Shown one piece after another: positions 1 through 7,227 of a DNA stretch of 8,344 nucleotides. The translations under genes were made by a program, and so were the position numbers. Each line of letters starts with the position of its first letter. Position 1 is the stretch's first letter. The notes under the pieces are model-generated. The model did no database searches. It was not told the origin of the DNA and saw nothing but the letters and a program-made list of their open reading frames with translations. The stretch is from Pseudomonadota bacterium (GTDB taxonomy: Bacteria > Pseudomonadota > Gammaproteobacteria > Pseudomonadales > UBA5518), in the NCBI GenBank assembly GCA_963204845.1, contig CAUJIL010000071.1, positions 1 through 8,344 on the forward strand, written 5' to 3'.

Positions 1-16
1 CGGCGCGTCCCTTCCC

Positions 17-2461
17 ATGGGTACCGTGACCGCCTCCGCGCTGGCCGGCGTGCGGGTGCTCGAACTCGCTGGCGCCGAAGGTGCCTATTGCGGTCGCCTG
101 CTGGCCGATCTGGGCGCCGAGGTGATCCGTCTCGAGCCACCCGGCGGCGATCCGTTGCGACTGCTCGGTCCGTTCCCGCCCGGGCGATCCACTGCGGGCT
201 ACGCCGAGCGTTACCTGCACGCCGGCAAGACCAGCCTGACGCTCGATCCTGAAGCCCACGCCGGCCGTGAACTGCTGCTCGAACTGGTGCGCGGCGCGGA
301 CCTGCTGGTCGAAACCCTGCCGCCGGGTCGGCTGGCGGCGCTGGGGCTGGGCTGGGAGCGCCTGCGCGAGCGCAATCCGGCGCTGGTGCTGACCTCGATC
401 ACGCCGTTCGGACAGCACGGGCCGCACCGCGACTACCCGGTGGCCGACATCGTCGCGATGGCGATGGGCGGCGCGATGATCGTCACCGGCGATCCCGCGG
501 ACCCGCCGGTGGTGCTGGCCTCGCAGCAGTCCTTCGTGGTCGGCTCCACGCTGGCCGCGGTGAGCAGCCTGGTCGCGCTGCGCCACGTGGCCGGCGGTGG
601 CGCCGGGCAGCACATCGACATCTCGCTGCAGGAAGCGATGCTCGCGGCGACCAGCATCAGCGGCATCGGCAAGTGGCTCGACGACGGGTTGGTGCCCAAG
701 CGCTTCGGCACCGGCACGTTCTCCTCGGTTCCTTCGGGCACCTATCCGTGCGCCGACGGCGAGATCTTCCTGATGATCAACCGGCCGCTGCACTGGAAGG
801 CGCTGGCGCGCTGGGTGCACGAGACCACCGGCAACGAGGAGATCCTCGACCCGATGTTCGAGGGCCTCTCGCTGGTGCGCCAGCCGTACCGCGAACTGCT
901 GGACATCTTCATCGGCGAACACACATCCCGCTTCACGGTCGAACAGCTCTACCGCGAGGCGCAGGAGCGGCACCTGGCGATGACGCCGCTCAATTCGCTG
1001 TGCGCCATGGTGCGTGACCGCCACCTCGCCGCGCGCGGTTTCTTCGTCGACGTGGCGCAGGCCGACGGCGGCACGCTGCGTTTCCCGGGGCCGCCGTACC
1101 GTTTCTCGCGCACGCCGGCGCGCATCGCGCACGGCGCACCGCTGCCGGGCGCGGGCGATGCGGCCGTGGCGCGCCTGCTCGCGGACCCGCCGCCCGCGGC
1201 ACCCCGCACGCACGTCGCGCCGCCGGACGGTCCGCTGGCCGGGTTGCGGGTGCTCGAGTTCACGGCCGGGATGGCGGGGCCGTGGATCGGGCGTTTCCTC
1301 GCCTGGTGCGGCGCCGACGTGATCAAGGTCGAGTCGAAGGCCTATCCCGACGTGACCCGTCTCTACATTCCGCCGCGCGAACCCGAGCGCGGCATCCAGC
1401 CGCAGATGTCGCCGTGGTTCACCGACTGGAACGGCGGCAAGCGCTTCGTGTCGCTCGACCTCAGGAATCCGCGCGGCGCCGATCTGGCGCGCCGCCTGGC
1501 GGTGGCGAGCGATGTGGTGATCGACAACAACAGCAGCGGCGTGCTGGCCAAGCTCGGGCTGGGTTTCGATGTGCTCGAGCGGCTGAAGCCGGAGTTGGTG
1601 CTGTTCAGCAGCACCGGCTACGGCGACGCCGGTCCCGATCAGCACTACGTGACCTGGGGGCCGAACATCGAGACGTTGTCCGGGATCGCGACCATCTCCG
1701 GCTTCGCGCATCGTGCCGCGACGATGACGCAGTTCGCGTATCCCGACCCGCTCAGCGCGCTGTACGGGCTGGTGGCGATCCTGGCGGCACTGCGCCACCG
1801 TGACGCCAGCGGTCAGGGGCAGCGGATCGATCTGGCGCAGCTCGAGGCGACGGTGGCCTCGATCGGCCCGCTGGTGCTCGAGGCGCTCGCCGAGGACCGC
1901 GATCCGCCGCGGCTCGGCAACGCCGCGCGCACGCACGCGCCGCAGGGCTGCTATCCCTGCCTCGGCGAGGACCGCTGGTGCGTGATCGCGATCACCGACC
2001 AGGCGGCCTGGGAGCGCTTCTGCATCATCAGCGGCAACCGCGGCTGGCGCCACGATCCGCGCTTCGCCGACGTGGCGGCGCGCATCGCCAACGCGGGCGA
2101 GCTGGACCGCCTGATCGGCGCCTGGACCGCGACGCGTGATCGCTACGAGGTGATGCACCTGCTGGCGCGTGCCGGCATCGCGGCGGGCGTGGTGCAGGAC
2201 GTCGAGGACCAGCTCGAGCGCGACGGGCACCTTGACGCACGCGGCTTCTTCGAACGCATCTATCACCACGCCAAGGGCATGGTGCTGGCGCCGGGGATCC
2301 CGCTCGGACTGGGCGGCACGCCGGGGCGCACGCGCGATGCCGGGCATGCGCGCGGGCACCACAACCGCGAGGTGTTCCGCGAACTGCTGGGACTCTCGGC
2401 CGCGGACTACGACGCGGAGCTCGCTGCCGGTGTGATCGAGGCGGAGGACGGGAAACCGTAG
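17..2461 (+). CDS. Tandem two-domain CaiB/BaiF (family III) CoA-transferase
   Basis: This protein probably moves CoA from an acyl-CoA donor to a carboxylic acid in the cytoplasm. It holds two full CaiB/BaiF units of about 400 residues each, roughly 8-390 and 405-814, joined by a Pro/Ala-rich linker (about 390-404). Each unit opens with the family's N-terminal strand and Rossmann segment (LAGVRVLELAGAEGAYCGRL at 9-28; LAGLRVLEF at 407-415) followed by GA(E/D)VI(R/K)(L/V)E. The second unit has an aspartate, Asp577 in YPDPLSAL, at the position of the nucleophile that forms the aspartyl-CoA anhydride in this family (Asp169 in formyl-CoA transferase). The first unit has Ser172 or its neighbours there (ASQQSFVVG) and no acid nearby, so it is probably structural or binding only. 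Single-domain members are about 400 residues. DddD, the DMSP CoA-transferase/lyase, shares the tandem layout, but nothing here identifies DMSP as substrate. The ATG at 17 has no visible ribosome binding site and the frame stays open to base 2, so the true start may lie upstream; GTG 26 is an alternative. A 132-base gap separates it from the next gene. Confidence 0.92.
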   Translation: MGTVTASALAGVRVLELAGAEGAYCGRLLADLGAEVIRLEPPGGDPLRLLGPFPPGRSTAGYAERYLHAGKTSLTLDPEAHAGRELLLELVRGADLLVETLPPGRLAALGLGWERLRERNPALVLTSITPFGQHGPHRDYPVADIVAMAMGGAMIVTGDPADPPVVLASQQSFVVGSTLAAVSSLVALRHVAGGGAGQHIDISLQEAMLAATSISGIGKWLDDGLVPKRFGTGTFSSVPSGTYPCADGEIFLMINRPLHWKALARWVHETTGNEEILDPMFEGLSLVRQPYRELLDIFIGEHTSRFTVEQLYREAQERHLAMTPLNSLCAMVRDRHLAARGFFVDVAQADGGTLRFPGPPYRFSRTPARIAHGAPLPGAGDAAVARLLADPPPAAPRTHVAPPDGPLAGLRVLEFTAGMAGPWIGRFLAWCGADVIKVESKAYPDVTRLYIPPREPERGIQPQMSPWFTDWNGGKRFVSLDLRNPRGADLARRLAVASDVVIDNNSSGVLAKLGLGFDVLERLKPELVLFSSTGYGDAGPDQHYVTWGPNIETLSGIATISGFAHRAATMTQFAYPDPLSALYGLVAILAALRHRDASGQGQRIDLAQLEATVASIGPLVLEALAEDRDPPRLGNAARTHAPQGCYPCLGEDRWCVIAITDQAAWERFCIISGNRGWRHDPRFADVAARIANAGELDRLIGAWTATRDRYEVMHLLARAGIAAGVVQDVEDQLERDGHLDARGFFERIYHHAKGMVLAPGIPLGLGGTPGRTRDAGHARGHHNREVFRELLGLSAADYDAELAAGVIEAEDGKP

Positions 2462-2501
2462 CGGCCGGGCGCTGTCCGCATCTGATACCGATTTGGCCGC
2501 T
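2460..2501 (+). repeat. Inverted repeat after the tandem CoA-transferase gene
   Basis: The seven bases AGCGGCC (2460-2466, starting in the stop codon) are exactly complementary to GGCCGCT (2495-2501). A few G-T wobble pairs could extend the stem inward, leaving a loop of more than 20 bases. No T-run follows, so it is at best a weak terminator and may be chance in GC-rich DNA. Confidence 0.22.
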
Positions 2502-2543
2502 TCAGGTGTGCCGACGCAGTGATCGCCTGACGGCGCACCTCGT

Positions 2544-2549
2544 TACAAT
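2544..2549 (+). promoter_or_regulatory. Possible -10 element upstream of the first acyl-CoA dehydrogenase gene
   Basis: TACAAT differs from the sigma-70 -10 consensus TATAAT at one base and lies 44 bases before the ATG at 2594, inside the only gap longer than 100 bases in the window. It sits in an AT-richer patch within GC-rich DNA. I see no convincing -35 hexamer at 15-19 bases upstream. A similar hexamer in a similar setting (GTTATGATC against GTTACAATC) precedes the last gene. Confidence 0.3.
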
Positions 2550-2593
2550 CGAACTTTACCGCACAAGCGCAGACAGGACGGGAGGTCGGCACC

Positions 2594-3775
2594 ATGGACT
2601 TCGAGTTTACCGCTGAAGAACGCGAATTCATCCGCGAGGTCAAGGAGTTCCTGCGCGCGAACCACGACCCGCTCGTGATGGACGTCACGCGCGAGAACAT
2701 GGCGCAGGTCTGCGATACGCCCGAGCGCCGGGCGTTCATGAAGAAGCTGGCCGCACGCGGCTGGCTGGGCATCACGTGGCCCAAGGAATATGGCGGTCAG
2801 GACGGCGAGGGTTTCTACGAATACCTGCTGAACGAACTGCTGTCGTCGGTGGGTGCGCCGCAGATCGGCAAGGGTGTGGGCATCATCGGCAAGACGCTGA
2901 TCAAGGTCGGATCGGAGAAGCTCAGGAACGAGTTCCTGCCAAAGATCCTGAACGCCGAAGTGGAGTTCGCGGTCGGCTACTCCGAACCCTCGGCCGGATC
3001 GGACTCGGCCGCGATGCGCCTGCGGGCCGAACGCCAGGGCGACGGCTGGGTGCTCAACGGGCAGAAGATCTTCACCACCTCGGCGCACTTCGCCGACTGG
3101 TACTGGGTGGGAGCGCGCACCGATGTGGACGCGCCGAAACACAACGGCATCTCGTTGTTCCTGGTGCCGATGAACCATCCCGGCCTCACGATCCACCCGA
3201 TGCCGACCATGGGCGGCGAGCGCACCAACGGGGTGTTCTTCGACGACGTCTACGTACCGGACGAGTACCGCGTCGGCGAGTTGAACAAGGGCTTCCAGTA
3301 CATCGCCGAGGCGCTCGACATCGAGCGCTTCACGCTGTTCACGTTCGCTCCCATCCGCGGTCGCGTCGAGCTGCTGTGCGACTACGTGAAGACCGCCACG
3401 CGCGACGGCAAGCCGCTGAAGGACGACCCGGTGATCCGCCAGAAGGTCGCGCAGCTCGCCACCGAATGCGAGGTCGGCAAGCTGCTGGGCGTGAAGTTCG
3501 TGACCACCGCGATGCACTCGAACAAGACCCCGACCGTCGAGGCCTCGTGCTACAAGCTCTACGCCACCGAATTCTCGCTGCGCGTGGCCAACGCGACGAT
3601 GGACATCGTGGGCCCTGGCGGGCAGCTCGCGCTGGGTACCGAGGAAGCGCCGCTCAAGGGCCGCGCCGAGAGCTGCTACACGTACACCGTGATCGACACC
3701 ATCGGCGGCGGCTCCTCCGAGGTGCAGAAGAACATCATCACCAAGCGCGGTCTCGGCCTGCCGAAGAACTTCTGA
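2594..3775 (+). CDS. Acyl-CoA dehydrogenase, catalytic type
   Basis: This is a flavoprotein (393 residues, normal family length) that would oxidise an acyl-CoA to the trans-2-enoyl-CoA and pass electrons to ETF. The N-terminal helical domain covers about 1-125. The family signature YSEPSAGSD at 129-137 marks the FAD/substrate beta-domain (about 125-235), and the C-terminal helical domain runs from about 235 to 390. The residue matching the medium-chain enzyme's catalytic glutamate is glycine (Gly372 in TIGGGSSEVQKN). However, Glu244 in ALDIERF aligns with the glutamate isovaleryl-CoA dehydrogenase uses (LDLERL), so the chain should be active. The usual REQFGKPI segment is replaced by TRDGKPLKDDPVIRQK (269-284), common in FadE-type enzymes for unusual substrates. 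GGGAGGT at 2579-2586, 7 bases before the ATG, fixes the start. It heads the tight block of genes 2-5 and may pair with the second dehydrogenase at 6045. The substrate is not determinable; branched or bulky acyl-CoA is my inference. Confidence 0.94.
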   Translation: MDFEFTAEEREFIREVKEFLRANHDPLVMDVTRENMAQVCDTPERRAFMKKLAARGWLGITWPKEYGGQDGEGFYEYLLNELLSSVGAPQIGKGVGIIGKTLIKVGSEKLRNEFLPKILNAEVEFAVGYSEPSAGSDSAAMRLRAERQGDGWVLNGQKIFTTSAHFADWYWVGARTDVDAPKHNGISLFLVPMNHPGLTIHPMPTMGGERTNGVFFDDVYVPDEYRVGELNKGFQYIAEALDIERFTLFTFAPIRGRVELLCDYVKTATRDGKPLKDDPVIRQKVAQLATECEVGKLLGVKFVTTAMHSNKTPTVEASCYKLYATEFSLRVANATMDIVGPGGQLALGTEEAPLKGRAESCYTYTVIDTIGGGSSEVQKNIITKRGLGLPKNF

Positions 3776-3790
3776 GCGGAGAGCCGCGCG

Positions 3791-4951
3791 ATGTCGTTCC
3801 TGGACGGATACAAGGTGCTCGACCTGGCCAGCGTGGGCCCGGCGGCGCGTGCCTCGCGCATCCTCGCCGACTACGGCATGGAAGTGATCAAGCTCGCGCC
3901 GGTGGCCGCCAAGGGCGGCAAGCAGACCGAGCCGGTCTACCACGCCTACGGCGCCGGCCGCGGCACGCGGCGCATCCGCGTGGATCTGGACTCGCCCGAG
4001 GGCCGCGCCACCGTCCACCGGCTGGTGAAGAGCGTGGACGTCGTGATCGAGAGCTTCCGTCCCGGCGTCGCGAAGCGCATCGGCGTCGGTTACGAGGAGC
4101 TGCGCACGCACAACCCTCGTATCGTCTACTGCTCGACCAGCGGTTACGGGCAGGACGGCCCGTGGTCGCAATGGGCGGGGCACGACATCAACTACCTCGC
4201 GATGGGCGGTTTCCTGCACTGCAGCGGGCGCGATGCCGAGGGGCGTCCCGGGATGCCGGGCGCGACGGTGGCCGACAGCGCCGGTGGCGGCATGCAGGCG
4301 GCGATGGCGGTGATGGCGGCACTGGTGAACCGGCTGCGCCGCGACGAGGGCGCGTATCTGGACGTGGCGATCACCGACGGCGTGCTGAACCTGACCTCGC
4401 TGTACATCGACGAGTACCTCGCCACCGGCGTCGAGACCGGTCCGGGGTCGACCCTGCTGACCGGCAAGTTCGCGTGCTACGGCATCTACGGCACGCGCGA
4501 CGGCAAGGCGATCGCGGTGGGTGCCATCGAGACCCGTTTCTTCGGCAACCTGTGCCGTCTGCTCGGGCTCGAACAGTATGCGGCGCTGCAGTACGACGCC
4601 GCGCGCCAGGACGAGATCAAGGCGGCCATGCGCGCGGTGTTCCTGAGCCGCGACCGCGACGAATGGACTGCGCTGCTGGCGGGCGAGAACACCTGCGCGA
4701 CGCCGGTGCTGGACATCCCCGAGATCACGCGCAGCGAGCACTTCGCGGCGCGCCACACCTTCATGCAGGCGCGCCATCCGGTGCACGGCGAGTTCCGCCA
4801 GCTGGGTCCCGTGCTCGCCGGCAACCCGCGCCAGCTGCCCGAACACCAGGCGGCGGCGGCCGGCCTCACCGACACCGACGCGGTGCTCGCCGCGGCGGGG
4901 TTCGAGGCGGCGGAGATCGCGCGGCTGCGCGCGAGCGGCGTCGTCGAGTGA
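3791..4951 (+). CDS. Alpha-methylacyl-CoA racemase-like CaiB/BaiF protein
   Basis: This 386-residue protein has the CaiB/BaiF fold. Its active-site residues are those of alpha-methylacyl-CoA racemase, which interconverts (2R)- and (2S)-2-methylacyl-CoA so that S-specific dehydrogenases can act. It keeps GHDINYLA at 130-137 (His131 and Asp132, matching His126 and Asp127 of the M. tuberculosis racemase MCR), VADSAGGG at 160-167 (Asp162, matching Asp156) and VGAIE at 243-247 (Glu247, matching Glu241). The spacings are almost the same: 31 and 85 residues here against 30 and 85 in MCR. The C-terminal part (TCATPVLDIPEI, 301-312) also resembles racemases (DACVTPVL in mammals). Some details differ from animal and mycobacterial enzymes: the N-terminal strand reads YKVLDLASVGPAARASRILA rather than the usual VVEFAGLAPGPF, so a side branch with altered substrate or a CoA-transferase remains possible. 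GGAGAG at 3778-3783 supports the ATG. It starts 15 bases after the dehydrogenase, so both are very likely co-transcribed. Confidence 0.93.
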   Translation: MSFLDGYKVLDLASVGPAARASRILADYGMEVIKLAPVAAKGGKQTEPVYHAYGAGRGTRRIRVDLDSPEGRATVHRLVKSVDVVIESFRPGVAKRIGVGYEELRTHNPRIVYCSTSGYGQDGPWSQWAGHDINYLAMGGFLHCSGRDAEGRPGMPGATVADSAGGGMQAAMAVMAALVNRLRRDEGAYLDVAITDGVLNLTSLYIDEYLATGVETGPGSTLLTGKFACYGIYGTRDGKAIAVGAIETRFFGNLCRLLGLEQYAALQYDAARQDEIKAAMRAVFLSRDRDEWTALLAGENTCATPVLDIPEITRSEHFAARHTFMQARHPVHGEFRQLGPVLAGNPRQLPEHQAAAAGLTDTDAVLAAAGFEAAEIARLRASGVVE

Positions 4952-4979
4952 GCGCGGCGCACCTACGGAGGAGCTGACG

Positions 4980-5504
4980 ATGACAGACACGATTCCGGAG
5001 ATTCCACCCGCGGTGCTCGCGCTGATCGGCGTGGAGCAGCACCCCGAGGAATCCACCTTCGCGATCGAGATGGGCTACGTCTACAACACCTGTGCCGCGG
5101 TGCAGAACGGCAACCCGCTGTTCTGGGAGGAGCCGGTCGCGCGCGAGCTCACGCACGGCTGGATCACGCCGCCGACGATGATGTCGGTGTGGTTCCGCCC
5201 GCACTACTGGACGCCCGGCGCGACCGGCGAGCGCCTCGCGCTGCAGGCGCACTTCGACCTCAAGCGCCTGCTCGACCTGCCGGAGGCGATCATCTCCGGC
5301 AACGAGACCGTCTTCGGCGAGCCCGTGCGCCCCGGCGACCGCCTGCGCGCGCACCAGATCGTGCGCTCGATCAGCCCGGTCAAGACCACCAAGCTCGGTC
5401 GCGGCCGTTTCTGGGTGATCGACCTCGAATGCTTCAACGATCGCGGCGAGTTCGTGGGCCGCGATTCCTACGACTGCTTCGGCTACCGGAGGAACGCATC
5501 ATGA
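4980..5504 (+). CDS. MaoC-like hot-dog protein, non-catalytic hydratase subunit
   Basis: This 174-residue protein resembles the N-terminal, FAS1-dehydratase-like half of two-domain MaoC/hydratase-2 proteins. The hot-dog core spans about 25-170. Where (R)-specific enoyl-CoA hydratases have D-x-N-P-L-H, this protein has NGNPLF (43-48): the Asp is Asn43 and the His is Phe48, while Asn-Pro-Leu remains. The long central helix region (EPVARELTHGWITPP, 51-65) is present. It is therefore probably the structural or acyl-binding partner of the next gene product, as the two halves form a double hot-dog in eukaryotic hydratase 2 and in mycobacterial ChsH1-ChsH2. The ribosome binding site is strong (GGAGGAG, 4967-4973, 6 bases before ATG). 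Its stop overlaps the next start by 4 bases, which supports equal production of the pair. Confidence 0.9.
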   Translation: MTDTIPEIPPAVLALIGVEQHPEESTFAIEMGYVYNTCAAVQNGNPLFWEEPVARELTHGWITPPTMMSVWFRPHYWTPGATGERLALQAHFDLKRLLDLPEAIISGNETVFGEPVRPGDRLRAHQIVRSISPVKTTKLGRGRFWVIDLECFNDRGEFVGRDSYDCFGYRRNAS

Positions 5505-5983
5505 GCGCGTACCGGCTGCTGACCCTCGACCAGGTGAAGGAAGGCGACGAACTGCCTTCGCTGACGCAGCACGTGACCGCCACCACGGTGGTGCTCGGCG
5601 CGCTCGCCAGCCGCGACTGGCGCCCGATGCACCACGACCGCGACTTCGCGATCAACAGGAACGGCGTGCGCGATATTTTCATCAACACGCCGAACAACGC
5701 GGCGTGGTTCGAGCGCTTCGTCACCGACTGGACCGGTCCCAGGGGCCGGCTCGGACGGATGAAGTTCCGCATGAACGATTCGGTGTTCCCCGGCGACGAC
5801 ATGGTCCTCGGCGGACGCGTGACGGGCACCAGCATCGACGCCGCCGGGTGCGGCTGGGTCGAGCTGGACCTCGCGGTCTCGGTGCAGGGACAGGTCAAGA
5901 CCTCGTGCCGGGCGCGCGTGGCGCTGCCCGTGGACGCCACCGACAACCCCTGGGACCGGCACGGCGACGGCTGGCAGCCCTGA
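5501..5983 (+). CDS. MaoC-like enoyl-CoA hydratase, catalytic subunit
   Basis: This 160-residue single hot-dog protein would add water to a trans-2-enoyl-CoA to give a 3-hydroxyacyl-CoA. The hydratase-2 motif is present as SRDWRPMHHD (37-46). Asp39 and His44 take the places of the catalytic Asp and His, with the standard five-residue spacing, although the usual Asn before Pro is Arg41. Residues 87-110 (MKFRMND, VFPGDDMVLGGRVTG) form the later strands with the PGD turn typical of MaoC proteins. The start is the ATG at 5501, which overlaps the previous stop (ATGA); GGAGGAA at 5488-5494 lies inside the upstream gene at good spacing. A longer in-frame opening from 5189 exists, but it runs through the preceding gene in another frame and is not credible. 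The split arrangement with gene 4 matches heteromeric MaoC hydratases such as ChsH1-ChsH2. Stereospecificity (R or S) cannot be read from sequence. Confidence 0.91.
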   Translation: MSAYRLLTLDQVKEGDELPSLTQHVTATTVVLGALASRDWRPMHHDRDFAINRNGVRDIFINTPNNAAWFERFVTDWTGPRGRLGRMKFRMNDSVFPGDDMVLGGRVTGTSIDAAGCGWVELDLAVSVQGQVKTSCRARVALPVDATDNPWDRHGDGWQP

Positions 5984-6044
5984 GCGGCACCGGGCGCCCA
6001 GCGCATACCCCTTACAGCAGACGATTGAGCGAGGACAGGCAGCC

Positions 6045-7205
6045 ATGGATTTGAACTTCACCGAAGAGCAGGGTCAATACCGTGACTTGGTGCGCGCAGT
6101 GTGCGACGAGCACAGCACCACGCGCGTGGTGCGCGACATGGAGAACGATGCGGTCGGAATTCCCGCGGGCCTGTGGGAAAAAATGAAGGAAACCGGCCTG
6201 CTCGGCATGATGCTGCCCGAGGAGTACGGCGGCATCGGGCTGAACACGGTCGACCGCGTGGTGATCTTCGAACAACTCGGTCGCGCGCTGGCGCCGGGAC
6301 CGTTCTTCGTCAGCTCGGTGATGAGCGCGCTGGCGATCCTGAAGGCCGGCAGCGAGGCACAGAAAAGCGCGCTGCTGCCCGCCATCGGTGCCGGGGACCT
6401 GATCGTCACGCCGGCCTGGCTCGAACCCGATAACGGTTTCGGGCCCGAAGGCGTGCAACTGCGCGCGACGCCCGGGGGCGATGGCTATGTGCTGAACGGC
6501 GTGAAGCGCCACGTGCTGTACGCCCAGGCGGCGCAGAAGCTGCTGGTGCTGGTGCGCACCGGGGATGCCGCCGATGCGATCGACCTGCTGCTGGTCGACA
6601 CCGATGCACCGGGCGTGACCCTGCAGCAGCAGAAGTCGATGGCCTCCGACACCCAGTACCGCATCGATTTCGCGAACGTCGCGGTGCCGGCCGCGAACCG
6701 CATCGGCGCCGCCGGCAGCGGCTGGGCGACGTGGAACGCCTGCATGCACGAAGGAATCATCCTGCTCGCCTCGTTCGCCGTCGGTGGCGCCGAACGCGCG
6801 CTCGAGATGACCGTCGACTACTCGAAGGGCCGCGAGCAGTTCGGCAAGCCGATCGGCGCGTTCCAGTCGCTGTCGCACTACATGGCCGACGGCTTCGCGA
6901 TGATCGAGGGCGCCAAGGTGCTGGTGCTCGAGGCCGCGTGGGCACAGGACCGGGGCCGTTCGATCGCGCGGCTGGCGCCGATGGCGAAGCTGTTCGCGTG
7001 CAACACCTTCCGCGACGTGACCGCCAAGTGCGAGCAGATCCACGGCGGCTACGGTTTCACGCTCGAGTACGACATCCAGCTGTTCTTCCGCCGCGCCAAG
7101 CAGCAGCAGATCAACTGGTGGGATTCACGCTACCTGGAGCACCTGATCGCCGCCGAGGTGCTCGACGGCGAAGGGCGCACCATCGAGGACCTGTTCGAAG
7201 TCTGA
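6045..7205 (+). CDS. Acyl-CoA dehydrogenase family protein, likely non-catalytic partner subunit
   Basis: This 386-residue protein has the full acyl-CoA dehydrogenase fold. Its N-terminal helices include LPEEYGGIGL (57-66), the middle domain about 122-225, and the C-terminal domain carries YSKGREQFGKPIGAFQ (259-274) and QIHGGYGFTLEYDIQLFFRR (331-350). Key residues are altered. The FAD-domain signature normally reading EPxAGSD is WLEPDNGFG (125-133). The medium-chain catalytic glutamate position falls in QQINWWDSRYLEHL (354-367) on a Trp. The position of Glu254 of isovaleryl-CoA dehydrogenase falls on Gly237, with Glu236 one residue off. Such chains are often one half of alpha2beta2 dehydrogenases (mycobacterial FadE26-27 and FadE28-29), in which FAD sits at the mixed interface. 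The FAD-contacting Arg263-Gln265-Phe266-Gly267 stretch here is the part gene 2 lacks, which fits complementary chains. The start at 6045 has only a moderate site (GAGGACAGG, 6031-6039). The gap to the hydratase gene is 61 bases. Confidence 0.92.
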   Translation: MDLNFTEEQGQYRDLVRAVCDEHSTTRVVRDMENDAVGIPAGLWEKMKETGLLGMMLPEEYGGIGLNTVDRVVIFEQLGRALAPGPFFVSSVMSALAILKAGSEAQKSALLPAIGAGDLIVTPAWLEPDNGFGPEGVQLRATPGGDGYVLNGVKRHVLYAQAAQKLLVLVRTGDAADAIDLLLVDTDAPGVTLQQQKSMASDTQYRIDFANVAVPAANRIGAAGSGWATWNACMHEGIILLASFAVGGAERALEMTVDYSKGREQFGKPIGAFQSLSHYMADGFAMIEGAKVLVLEAAWAQDRGRSIARLAPMAKLFACNTFRDVTAKCEQIHGGYGFTLEYDIQLFFRRAKQQQINWWDSRYLEHLIAAEVLDGEGRTIEDLFEV

Positions 7206-7222
7206 ACCCGCCGCGGCGGGTT
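7205..7222. repeat. 18-base perfect palindrome at the end of the second dehydrogenase gene
   Basis: AACCCGCCGCGGCGGGTT reads identically on both strands. Its first base is the last base of the TGA stop codon. In RNA it would fold into a 7-pair stem with a CGCG loop. Only two T bases follow, so it is not a standard intrinsic terminator. A dimeric repressor site for the downstream CoA-transferase gene, or an mRNA-stabilising hairpin, is possible. The sequence itself is certain; the function is not. Confidence 0.5.
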
Positions 7223-7227
7223 ATGAT
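7222..7227 (+). promoter_or_regulatory. Possible -10 element before the last CoA-transferase gene
   Basis: TATGAT matches TATAAT at five of six bases, starts on the last base of the 18-base palindrome and lies 34 bases before the ATG at 7262. No clear -35 hexamer is seen. If it is real, a protein bound to the palindrome would block RNA polymerase. Confidence 0.27.

Noticed and set aside
1187..1228. Possibility that the tandem CoA-transferase is two genes joined by a sequencing error
   Set aside because: The frame runs unbroken through a plausible Pro/Ala-rich linker into the second domain, there is no ribosome binding site or start at the junction, and tandem members of this length are known.
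2776..4977. A 733-codon + strand frame overlapping the dehydrogenase and racemase genes
   Set aside because: Low-complexity Arg/Gly/Ala translation without motifs; it is a shifted frame through two genes whose true frames carry clear family motifs and ribosome binding sites.
2543..5056. An 837-codon open frame on the minus strand opposite the dehydrogenase and racemase genes
   Set aside because: It is Arg/His/Ala-rich with no recognisable domain, lies antisense to two well-supported genes, and such long stop-free antisense frames are expected in GC-rich coding DNA.
6012..7043. Minus-strand open frame of 343 codons opposite the second dehydrogenase
   Set aside because: Composition typical of an antisense shadow (His, Arg, Ala, Gln rich) and no domain or ribosome binding site support.
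7205..7222. Intrinsic terminator at the end of the second dehydrogenase gene
   Set aside because: The stem is strong but only two T bases follow, so the required T-run is missing; kept as a palindrome of unknown function.
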